DNA of 64,000 nt, from assembly GCA_035556735.1 (NCBI GenBank), contig DATMFF010000002.1:562682-626681 (forward strand). Reading direction: 5' to 3'. Made by a program: the position numbers and the translations under genes. Below are positions 44,604-51,083 of the stretch, piece after piece. The DNA is from CANJBX01 sp035556735 (GTDB taxonomy: Bacteria > Pseudomonadota > Alphaproteobacteria > Rhizobiales > Xanthobacteraceae). Every line of letters begins with the position of its first letter. The stretch's first letter is position 1. Below the pieces are notes generated by a model, which ran no database searches, was not told the DNA's origin, and worked only from the letters and a program-made list of their open reading frames with translations.

Positions 44604-45196
44604 TGCATTTCTCCTCCGAAACAGCCTGCCAGCGCCACGTCACGCTGGCCCAACAAAGATGGCGGTGAGCGACGCGTCGGCTGAGCGACGCAACGGCGGA
44701 TCGGGGTCGTCGCGCCGTCGGAATGCGACCGTCCCCGACGTAATCGTCCCTGACGTAACCTGACGCAACCGTCGCTGACGTAATCGTCTCTCGCATAGCC
44801 GTATCGACCGGACCTCCAGTCCGACAAGCCGCCGCGACCGCAGCCGGTCGCGTGACGCGAACCTTCAGTCTCTGGCGAGGTCTCATCGTGGCGCTCACAA
44901 CCAAGATACTCTACGTTTCGATCGCAGCAGCAGTGTTCCTGTTCGCATCGATGCTGGGGCTGACTTTCCTGCATCCGTGACGGCGCCGGCTGCGTCACGC
45001 CTTCGTGCGCGTCACGCCTGGAATCGTCGGACTCGATCCGCGCTCGTCGCTCGTTTGGCGCTCGTCGCCGCGTCGCAGCGCAGATAGCTGAAGGACCGCG
45101 GCTGCGCAGATGCTGTCCGTTCGAAACGCGGGCGCATGGACGGGCCGCATTGGCAGACGGCTGGTCTATCGCCCTGTCCACGAGGGGCGGGCGCCC
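44604..45196. other. 593 bases with no substantial gene; imperfect short repeats
   Basis: No convincing gene longer than 60 codons is seen. Around 44728-44800 the sequence repeats variants of (C/T)TGACGTAATCGTC and CTGACGTAACC four times in about 70 bases. A possible 30-codon membrane peptide lies at 44888-44980. The remainder shows nothing recognisable. Confidence 0.5.
44888..44980 (+). CDS. Possible 30-residue single-span membrane peptide
   Basis: A GTG start with GCGAGG seven bases upstream opens a 30-codon frame to TGA 44978. The product has Thr/Lys near the N-terminus (MALTTKILYVS), one hydrophobic helix (IAAAVFLFASMLGLTFL) and ends HP. The fit of ribosome site, start and single membrane span is suggestive, but length alone makes chance possible. 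Confidence 0.35.
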   Translation: MALTTKILYVSIAAAVFLFASMLGLTFLHP

Positions 45197-45448
45197 TCAG
45201 TGCTTTTGCACGAGTTCGTAGAAGCCCTGAAATCTCTCGACGATGACGATGAGCGCGCGCTCGCAGTCATAGTCGTCGGCGGTTCCGGGCTTGAATTGCG
45301 CGACGGTCCAGTTGGGCGCTTCGGGCAGGAAATCCGGCCATCCCACGATCGACACGCCCGCTGCACCCTCGCAGCCTTCGCAGGCCTGCAACTCCGTCAG
45401 CAGCAGCCGTTCGATTTCGGTGCGACTCTTCGGAGCCCTGGGGTACAT
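45197..45448 (-). CDS. Small hypothetical protein, last gene of a four-gene mini-operon
   Basis: 83 residues from ATG 45448, which overlaps the TGA of the zinc-ribbon gene (ATGA), so it is translationally coupled. The sequence MYPRAPKSRTEIERLLLTELQACEGCEG ... GWPDFLPEAPNWTVAQFKPGTADDYDCERALIVIVERFQGFYELV is acidic with a CEGC pair. I do not recognise the family. Confidence 0.65.
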   Translation of the reverse strand: MYPRAPKSRTEIERLLLTELQACEGCEGAAGVSIVGWPDFLPEAPNWTVAQFKPGTADDYDCERALIVIVERFQGFYELVQKH

Positions 45449-45684
45449 CAGTCCTGCTCGATCGGGCGATAGAATTTGATGGTGATCTCGGGCGGAACCT
45501 TGTCGATGGCCTTCTGAATTTCTTCCGAAACCTGCGCCAGGCGGTTCGTGTCGATGTTGATTCCGATGCCGCAGCCCGGACATGTCATGTGTTGGCTCTG
45601 CTTGAGTCGGCCGATCGATTGCTTGAGGTCATGTCCGCAGCTCGGGCATTGAAAGCAGATTTCGTTCATGTCGGTGCTGGACAT
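45448..45684 (-). CDS. Small zinc-ribbon protein
   Basis: 78 residues. It has two cysteine pairs, CPSC (about 13-16) and CPGC (about 35-38), joined by a short basic loop, then a helical tail VSEEIQKAIDKVPPEITIKFYRP. It likely binds one Zn2+; whether it is regulatory or an adaptor is unknown. It is third in the small-gene operon. Confidence 0.7.
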   Translation of the reverse strand: MSSTDMNEICFQCPSCGHDLKQSIGRLKQSQHMTCPGCGIGINIDTNRLAQVSEEIQKAIDKVPPEITIKFYRPIEQD

Positions 45685-45693
45685 GGGGCCGGC

Positions 45694-45993
45694 TCATCCC
45701 GATTGACGCGGCAGGCGATGGAAATCCGCCAGCACGGCCTCGATGAGCTTCTGGCGTCGCGGATCTTGCGCCTCCGGCGTTGCTGCGAACAGGTGTATCA
45801 GGTAGGCGGCTTTCTCGGCGGCTTCCTGCCATGTCGTCGCAGGCCCGGCCAGCAACTGGACCTCGAGGGCGTGCTGCCTCGCGCGCAACGCATCTCGTTC
45901 CGCTGCGACGGCTGTCACTTCCCGGCGAATTTCCGTCGCTCGTTGAGCGGCCATGCCGCGATGCTCGTCGAGCTCGATGGCTTTATCGGTCAT
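45694..45993 (-). CDS. Small coiled-coil hypothetical protein
   Basis: 99 residues from ATG 45993, which overlaps the stop of the preceding gene (ATGA). A long helix (ELDEHRGMAAQRATEIRREVTAVAAERDALRARQHALEVQLL) has heptad character, then WQEAAEKAAYLIHLFAATPEAQDPRRQKLIEAVLADFHRL. Family unknown. It is second in the mini-operon. Confidence 0.65.
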   Translation of the reverse strand: MTDKAIELDEHRGMAAQRATEIRREVTAVAAERDALRARQHALEVQLLAGPATTWQEAAEKAAYLIHLFAATPEAQDPRRQKLIEAVLADFHRLPRQSG

Positions 45994-46253
45994 CGTGCGG
46001 TCCCTTCCGTCGCGGCGTCCCGCGCTTGCGCGGCCTGCAGATCGCGCGGATCGACGGTAACGACTTCGACCGCGCCCGGCGTTCCGGCGGGAACGACAAT
46101 CATGGTCGAGACCCGGCGATAGACGGGGAACGACAAGCCTTCGATCAGCTCCTCGTCGGTGACCACGCGATAAGCTCCCGCGGGCAGGACGCGGCCCACG
46201 TCCCGCAGCAGGAAAGGATGAAGGAAGCTCACCGCCGTTTCGCGCGTTCGCAT
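45990..46253 (-). CDS. Small hypothetical protein, first gene of the mini-operon
   Basis: 87 residues. A beta-rich N-terminus, FLHPFLLRDVGRVLPAGAYRVVTDEELIEGLSFPVYRRVSTMIVVP, is followed by VEVVTVDPRDLQAAQARDA. It looks like a small globular protein; family unknown. Its stop overlaps the next start, making four genes (87, 99, 78 and 83 residues) in one transcript. Confidence 0.65.
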   Translation of the reverse strand: MRTRETAVSFLHPFLLRDVGRVLPAGAYRVVTDEELIEGLSFPVYRRVSTMIVVPAGTPGAVEVVTVDPRDLQAAQARDAATEGTAR

Positions 46254-46370
46254 CGTGGGTGTCTTTCGCCAATGATGGCCGTGTTCAACTCCGCGATCGC
46301 GCGACGGCGCAGCCGCGGTTGCGACGAAGTCCGGCGTCGCCGCCGGACTTCGGATTGCCCGCTCGCCGAC

Positions 46371-46514
46371 CTATCTCTGCTGTGCGGGCTTTTCAGCCGG
46401 CCCGGTATCGGGCGAGGGGGTCGTCTGAGTCTGTTGTGGCTGCGATTGCGGCGCAACGTTCGGCTGCTGGGCCGGCTTCGGTGCCTCGGCGGGCTTGTGC
46501 GATTGAGACGTCAT
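46371..46514 (-). CDS. Possible 47-residue Pro/Gln-rich peptide
   Basis: From ATG 46514 to TGA 46371. The product is almost wholly Pro, Gln, Ala, Ser, Thr and Lys (PAEAPKPAQQPNVAPQ and so on) and would be disordered. It has a weak ribosome site. Low-complexity small proteins like this do occur in rhizobial genomes, but a chance frame cannot be excluded. Confidence 0.35.
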   Translation of the reverse strand: MTSQSHKPAEAPKPAQQPNVAPQSQPQQTQTTPSPDTGPAEKPAQQR

Positions 46515-46778
46515 AATGTTGTTCTTTCTAAAAGACCTAAAAGGATTTCCAGGTACCCTGTACAACTGGACCTCAACGGCGGGATAACAAGCACTGCGCG
46601 GGCAAATAAATGCTCGGGGTTTTCCGCAATTCGCTTGCTTTTCGGCGATTTGGCGAGAGCGCCCTACGGCGCCAGCGCCGTGCCGCGCCGGTTGCTGCGT
46701 CGCGTCTGACCGGACCGGTCATCTCGCGCCAGAACGCGCAATCGCGCACGGCCCCTGCCGTTCTTGCGGGAGAGAACC

Positions 46779-46943
46779 ATGTCCGAGAGGGAGCCTGACT
46801 CCAGATTTCCGGGGCGGGACACGTATGGCCGTGGAGAGAGCTCGCGCCGTCGCGAGGGAAACAATCTCAGCCTGATCGTGGGAGGCGCTGTCGTGATTGC
46901 TCTCGTCGTCGCCCTGATCTACCTGATCGGAACCGGGGGATAG
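46779..46943 (+). CDS. Small single-span membrane protein
   Basis: 54 residues from ATG 46779, with GGGAGAG just upstream. The N-terminal 30 residues are charged (MSEREPDSRFPGRDTYGRGESSRRREG), followed by one membrane helix (LSLIVGGAVVIALVVALIYLIG) and a two-Gly end. The positive cytoplasmic side and clean hydrophobic span support a real type II small membrane protein. Function unknown. Confidence 0.6.
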   Translation: MSEREPDSRFPGRDTYGRGESSRRREGNNLSLIVGGAVVIALVVALIYLIGTGG

Positions 46944-47034
46944 GTCGGGAGCGCAGCGTTCACGGCTGCCGCGCCGGTCATGCGATGACCCCGCCCGCGC
47001 CGCGCACTTTGACGTGCGCCGCGATCGCTTTCGG

Positions 47035-47214
47035 TCACGGAATGGTGGCGGCGTTCTTCAGGATGATGCGCGACAGTTCGATCACCAGCGTGCGGAGCTG
47101 TCTGTTCTCGTCGCGCAGGTCGTCGATCTCCCACCTGGCCGGGTTGCCGTGGCGCTCGACGGCAGGCTCCGGCGCAGAGCCCAGCAGGTGGTCAGGCGAA
47201 CGTAAGGGTGTCAC
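47035..47214 (-). CDS. Small coiled-coil protein
   Basis: 59 residues from GTG 47214. This start is supported by GAGGAGG about nine bases upstream; the frame is open further upstream but without a site. The C-terminal half RWEIDDLRDENRQLRTLVIELSRIILKNA is a leucine-zipper-like helix. No known family. Confidence 0.55.
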   Translation of the reverse strand: MTPLRSPDHLLGSAPEPAVERHGNPARWEIDDLRDENRQLRTLVIELSRIILKNAATIP

Positions 47215-47539
47215 GAGCGAGATCCTCCTCGTTGAGGTGTGTCGCGCTGTCGGTTCTCCCCCCGCTTCAGTCCCCCGGTGATGCCCGTCTCGGTTTGCCC
47301 CGTGTCTGATGACTGTGACTGATTCGCAACCACAGGTAGTGGTAGCTGCGTAGTTCCATCGATGTTGCACGTCAGGAATAACCCCGGCGCGGGCCTGCGC
47401 GTGTTGCGCGAACACGTTCGGCGCGACCGGCTGCCGCTGTTCAAGCAAGGGTCGTTCGCGTAACGTGCACGCCCATCGGCCGGCGGCCTGATGATGTGGT
47501 CTGAGGGCAAACAGGGCGGCACCGCGCGTCGATCGATCG
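47215..47539. other. 325-base gap with no gene
   Basis: It contains the ribosome site of the 59-residue gene and a small inverted repeat ACCAC-AGGTA-GTGGT (47329-47343), probably within the divergent promoter region. TCGATCGATCGA (about 47530) directly precedes the radical SAM start. Nothing else is recognised. Confidence 0.45.
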
Positions 47540-48601
47540 ATGATCTCCAATTCCGTCATCAAGTCCGTGCGCAACCTGCGCAACTCCGTCGCGATCAACG
47601 TCAATCACGCGCGCGGCGTTGAATTCATCCCGCCGCGCGGCGGCACGCTCAACATCGAGACCTCGAGCCTGTGCAATCTCGATTGCGTGTTCTGCGCTTA
47701 CGGCAAGAAGCATTCCCCCAAGCTCACGATGAAGAACGAGTTCTTCGCGGACTGCATCGCGCAGGCCGTGGCCATGGGCTATCGCGAGTACGATCTCACG
47801 CCATGCACGGGCGACGTGTTCATGGACCGGCACCTGTTCGAGAAGCTCGATCATCTCGATACGGCGCCGGGCGTGACGGGCTACGGCTTCTACACGAACT
47901 TCACGATTCCGCGTCCCAAGGACATCGAGCGCCTGGTCGCGCTCAAGCGCCTGAGCGGCATCGGCATCAGCATCTATGGCCACGACCTCGAGACGTTCCT
48001 CGCCATCTCGAAGTCGACCGAGAACGTCTATCGCCGGCTGCTGCGCAATCTCGACCAGCTTCTCGACATCCTGCGGCGCCAGCGCTTCCAGGTGCATATC
48101 GCCGTGCATCCCGGGCGCGCGTCGCTGCGCGGCCGCAGCAGCGAGCTCATCGACCGCCTGGAGCGGTTCAAGGCGGCCGGCGTCAGCGTGAAGCTGACCA
48201 AGGGCCTCTACAACAACTGGGGCGGCTTCGTCACCCAGGACGATCTGCGCGGGCTGCCGCTCAAGGTCGGCGGCGTCGACGACATCTACAAGAAGGGCGC
48301 CTGCGTGCGCCTGTTCACGACGATCCAGGTGATGGCGACCGGCATCGTCAACGGCTGCGCCTGCCGCGACGCCGACGCCACCTTGCGCCTCGGCGACCTC
48401 AACGAGACGCCGCTGGCGCAGATCATCTCAACGAAGAATACCGCCTACATGACCTTGATCGAGGAGCAGCAGCGCGGCGAGTTCCGCCCGGTGTGCAAGA
48501 GCTGCGACTTCTACGCCAGCATCTATCACAAGAGCAGCACCTACCGGAAACAGGGGCTCGCGCTGCAGACGCTGAACGAGTGGCGGCGCTCCGTACCGTG
48601 A
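47540..48601 (+). CDS. Radical SAM/SPASM-like protein
   Basis: 353 residues. The radical SAM cluster motif CNLDCVFC (Cys-x3-Cys-x2-Cys, about residues 45-52) opens a partial TIM barrel. The C-terminal part has CVRLFTTIQVMATGIVNGCACRD and CKSCDFY, a SPASM-type auxiliary-cluster pattern. It would use S-adenosylmethionine to make a radical on a peptide, sugar or small molecule. No clear ribosome site precedes the ATG. No obvious partner is adjacent, other than small genes of unknown function on its left. Confidence 0.85.
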   Translation: MISNSVIKSVRNLRNSVAINVNHARGVEFIPPRGGTLNIETSSLCNLDCVFCAYGKKHSPKLTMKNEFFADCIAQAVAMGYREYDLTPCTGDVFMDRHLFEKLDHLDTAPGVTGYGFYTNFTIPRPKDIERLVALKRLSGIGISIYGHDLETFLAISKSTENVYRRLLRNLDQLLDILRRQRFQVHIAVHPGRASLRGRSSELIDRLERFKAAGVSVKLTKGLYNNWGGFVTQDDLRGLPLKVGGVDDIYKKGACVRLFTTIQVMATGIVNGCACRDADATLRLGDLNETPLAQIISTKNTAYMTLIEEQQRGEFRPVCKSCDFYASIYHKSSTYRKQGLALQTLNEWRRSVP

Positions 48602-48687
48602 TGCTGCTGCGGCCGAATACGAACGCGAAGGCCAAGCAGAAGCTGGGGCGCTGAGGCGCAGCCGCAGGCGTATTGCGAGGAGCGGAG

Positions 48688-48734
48688 CGACGAAGCAATC
48701 CAGCTCTGAATCTCCGCTCTGGATTGCTTCGTCG
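48688..48734. repeat. 16-bp perfect inverted repeat between convergent genes
   Basis: CGACGAAGCAATCCAG (48688-48703) and its exact complement (48719-48734) are separated by 15 bases, flanked by GCGAGGAGCGGAG. The pattern, with TGGATTGCTTCGTCG, is a common intergenic repeat in Bradyrhizobium-like genomes. It may end transcription of the radical SAM gene and of trpS. Confidence 0.7.
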
Positions 48735-48810
48735 GACGTTTTACGCCGTCGCACAGTGAGTGTGGAGTGAACGCACGGCCGGCCGCCATATGACGGCCCG
48801 TGCGGGTCGC

Positions 48811-49812
48811 CTACAGCCTGAACAGCCCAAGCCCGTCGACCACCTCGCGTTTCGTCGCTTCGGTCCGGCTCCACGCCGTATCCGTGCCGCGGCGGATCAC
48901 GTCGATCACATAGGCCGGATCCTTGGCGAGATGCGCGCGCTGCTCCCGGATCGGGCCGATCAGCGCCTGCAGGATGTCGTCGAGGCGGCGCTTGATCCTG
49001 CTGTCGCCCACGCCACCGCGCCGGTATTGCATCTTGAGTTCGTCCAGCGCGGCGCGGTCCTCGTCGAACGCATCGAGGTAGGTGAAGACGACATTGCCCT
49101 CCACCTGGCCGGGATCCTCGACCCGCAGATGGTTGGGATCGGTGAACATCGCCTTCACCGCCGCCGTGATCTCGTCCGGCGAAGCCGACAGCGCGATGGC
49201 ATTGCCGCCGGATTTCGACATCTTCGCCTTGCCGTCCACGCCCGGCAGACGCCCGACCTGCGGAATGACGGCTTGCGCTTCCGGGAGGATCTCGCGTCCG
49301 GCCGCCGCGTTGACGCGCCGCACGATCTCGTTGGTCTGCTCGATCAGCGGCGCCTGATCCTCGCCCACCGGCACGATCGTCGCCTTGAAGGCGGTGATGT
49401 CGGCCGCCTGCGCCGCGGGGTAGCACAGGAAGCCTGCCGGGATGTCGCGCCCGAATCCGCGGGCGCGAATCTCGTCCTTGATCGTGGGATTGCGCTCCAG
49501 CCGGGCGACGCTGACGAAATTGAGATAGAGCATCGACAGTTCGGCCAGCGCCGGCAGGTGCGATTGCAGGCAGATCGTGGTCCTGGCGGGATCGATGCCG
49601 ACGGCGAGATAGTCGAGCGCCACCTCGATCACGTTGCGCCGCACCTTTTCGGGCGCGTGCGCGTGATCGGTCAGGGCCTGCGCGTCGGCGAGCAGCAGGA
49701 ACTGCTCGTGCGAATCCTGCAGGCGCAGGCGATTGCGCAGTGATCCGGCGTAGTGGCCGATGTGCAGCGGGCCGGTGGTGCGGTCGCCGGTCAGAACAAC
49801 GGGTCGGGTCAT
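48811..49812 (-). CDS. trpS: Tryptophanyl-tRNA synthetase, TrpRS-II type
   Basis: 333 residues from ATG 49812. The class I motifs are HIGH at 17-20 (TGPLHIGHY) and KMSKS at 197-201. TGD-x-TTGPLHIGHYAGSL, FLLLADAQALTDH, AVGIDP and VPVGEDQAPLIEQTNEIVRR resemble the auxiliary TrpRS-II of Deinococcus more than the housekeeping SGVQPTG-type enzyme. TrpRS-II enzymes can confer resistance to Trp analogues or act with partners. A trp-type attenuator with a WW leader peptide lies upstream (49857-49998), so expression should rise when charged tRNA-Trp falls. Confidence 0.93.
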   Translation of the reverse strand: MTRPVVLTGDRTTGPLHIGHYAGSLRNRLRLQDSHEQFLLLADAQALTDHAHAPEKVRRNVIEVALDYLAVGIDPARTTICLQSHLPALAELSMLYLNFVSVARLERNPTIKDEIRARGFGRDIPAGFLCYPAAQAADITAFKATIVPVGEDQAPLIEQTNEIVRRVNAAAGREILPEAQAVIPQVGRLPGVDGKAKMSKSGGNAIALSASPDEITAAVKAMFTDPNHLRVEDPGQVEGNVVFTYLDAFDEDRAALDELKMQYRRGGVGDSRIKRRLDDILQALIGPIREQRAHLAKDPAYVIDVIRRGTDTAWSRTEATKREVVDGLGLFRL

Positions 49813-49856
49813 GGGTGTCCTCGTGGGATGAAGGGGACACCGCATGGGGGATCGAT

Positions 49857-49884
49857 CAAACAAAAGGCCGCCCGTGCGGCGGCC
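49857..49884 (-). terminator. Attenuator terminator in the trpS leader
   Basis: On the minus strand GGCCGCC (49884-49878) pairs with GGGCGGCC (49873-49866) over a GCAC loop and is followed by TTTTGTTTG. It lies before trpS and after the leader peptide. A second GGGCGGCC upstream (49912-49905) can pair with the same GGCCGCC and would prevent this terminator from forming. Confidence 0.88.
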
Positions 49885-49904
49885 CCAGATGCGATGAAAC
49901 GTCC

Positions 49905-49912
49905 GGCCGCCC
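49905..49912 (-). promoter_or_regulatory. Antiterminator arm (segment 2) of the trpS attenuator
   Basis: GGGCGGCC here is identical to the terminator 3' arm (49866-49873) and competes for GGCCGCC (49878-49884). The upstream leader codons carry CCGGCC, which can pair with GGCCGG overlapping this segment. This gives the 1:2, 2:3 and 3:4 alternatives of a classical attenuator. Confidence 0.8.
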
Positions 49913-49914
49913 TG

Positions 49915-49962
49915 TCAGGAGGCCGGCCACCAGCGCTTGCCGATGGTGATCGTGCGTTTCAT
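49915..49962 (-). CDS. trpS leader peptide with tandem Trp codons
   Basis: A 15-codon frame reading MKRTITIGKRWWPAS then TGA. The two TGG codons are at 49932-49927. Ribosome stalling there when Trp-tRNA is scarce would free segment 2 to pair with segment 3 and let transcription proceed into trpS. No ribosome site is seen. The promoter spacing puts the transcript start on the A of the ATG, so it is probably leaderless, as reported for the rhizobial trpL. Confidence 0.85.
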   Translation of the reverse strand: MKRTITIGKRWWPAS

Positions 49963-49969
49963 GGGCGAC

Positions 49970-49998
49970 TGCCTAGGCCGCGCGGCGGCGCCGGTCAA
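49970..49998 (-). promoter_or_regulatory. Promoter of the trpS leader transcript
   Basis: On the minus strand TTGACC (49998-49993), a 17-base spacer and TAGGCA (49975-49970) are followed by 7 bases and the leader ATG. The predicted start is at or next to the A of that ATG. Confidence 0.65.
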
Positions 49999-50172
49999 CA
50001 GGGCGGCCGGGCGAGGTGCCGCCTGTGGTGGCGTTTCAATTTGCGGGAGATCGTGCGCCGACGTGATCCGCGCATCCATCAAGAAAGCGGCAATCTCAAA
50101 CGATGACGGCCGGTCAGGGCCGGCAGTGGCTCAGCACGGCAGCACGACGGCGGCGAGGTCTGTTTCCAAAGA

Positions 50173-50811
50173 CTAGCTCACGGCGCAGCTCAGGAATTTT
50201 CGTCCGACGATCGCGCCGAGCACCGCCACGATCATGACCGCCAGGCCGGGCCACGTCGCGACGAACAGCAGCGAGAGTTCCTGGTTGTGCCAGACGTAGA
50301 TGGCTGCCGACACGCTGCCGGCCAGCAGGCCGGCCGCCGCGCCGGCAAACCGCGGCGTCGTGACGACGACGCTGCGCAGCACGTAGATCAGGCTCGTCAG
50401 GATCGGCATCGAGAACAGCGTGACCAGCGTTACGCAGGTCGCGGCGTTGCCGCCGACGATGCGCGTCGTCCATGTGCTCGAGGGTGTGCGGGCCAGCTCG
50501 GCCGCCATGCCGCTGCCGAGCAGGATGGGGGCGGGCAGGAGATATGTCCACGCGCGGCGCGACCCGCCCGGCTGGGCCAGCTCGACCAGCGCCCACAGCG
50601 CGCTGGCCGCGAGCGTCAGCCACACCGCGATGTTGAACGCCAGCGCCGAATTGATGCTGCCGCCCTCGATCTGCGGGTTGCGCGCGAGCAGGAGCACCAC
50701 CACCGCCAGCACCGGCAGCGCGGCGGCGCAGGTGCCGGCGAGCAGCGTGACCGCCATCACGCTGCGGCGCGGGTTCCGCTCGGTCAGCGGATCATTCTTG
50801 GAAGACGTCAT
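50173..50811 (-). CDS. NrsF-like (DUF1109) membrane protein
   Basis: 212 residues from ATG 50811. About six membrane segments: VMAVTLLAGTCAAALPVLAVVVLLL, then LAFNIAVWLTLAASALWALVELAQPGG, and so on, ending VGRKFLSCAVS. The plan matches NrsF anti-sigma factors, which hold ECF sigma factors of the SigF type. One conserved Cys region appears kept (ATCVTL), but the usual HC-E-D motif reads WHNQELS, so a redox Cys seems lost. No sigma-factor gene lies next to it. It is divergent from iorA. Confidence 0.65.
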   Translation of the reverse strand: MTSSKNDPLTERNPRRSVMAVTLLAGTCAAALPVLAVVVLLLARNPQIEGGSINSALAFNIAVWLTLAASALWALVELAQPGGSRRAWTYLLPAPILLGSGMAAELARTPSSTWTTRIVGGNAATCVTLVTLFSMPILTSLIYVLRSVVVTTPRFAGAAAGLLAGSVSAAIYVWHNQELSLLFVATWPGLAVMIVAVLGAIVGRKFLSCAVS

Positions 50812-51083
50812 TGTCTCTCTCGTTATTTGGACCGCGCCGCATCCGCTTACCTTTGCCGAAATGTCGGACAGGCTCAACGCTTGGGCGGCGCTCGGCCGCA
50901 AAATTGGCGTGGAGAGGTCAATTTGACCGGGCAGGGGCCCGCGTCTACGTTACCGGCAGTCCGCCGGGCTCCCGCAGGAGGGCCGGCAATCCTCCGGAAA
51001 TGACAATAATCCTGCCTTCGGTGTGCGGAGACGGCGTGCGTCCCGGACGTCCGACGATCGGAAGGAAACCGCTGGGAACGTCC

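Noticed and set aside
46610..46798. A 62-codon plus-strand frame before the small membrane protein gene
   Set aside because: It overlaps the start of the better supported 46779 gene, lacks a ribosome site and has Arg/Ala-rich random-like composition.
47355..47359. GGAAC on the minus strand as a possible EcfG/RpoE-type -35 element for the 59-residue gene
   Set aside because: No CGTT at the required 18-19 base spacing; the nearest GGTT is 21 bases away.
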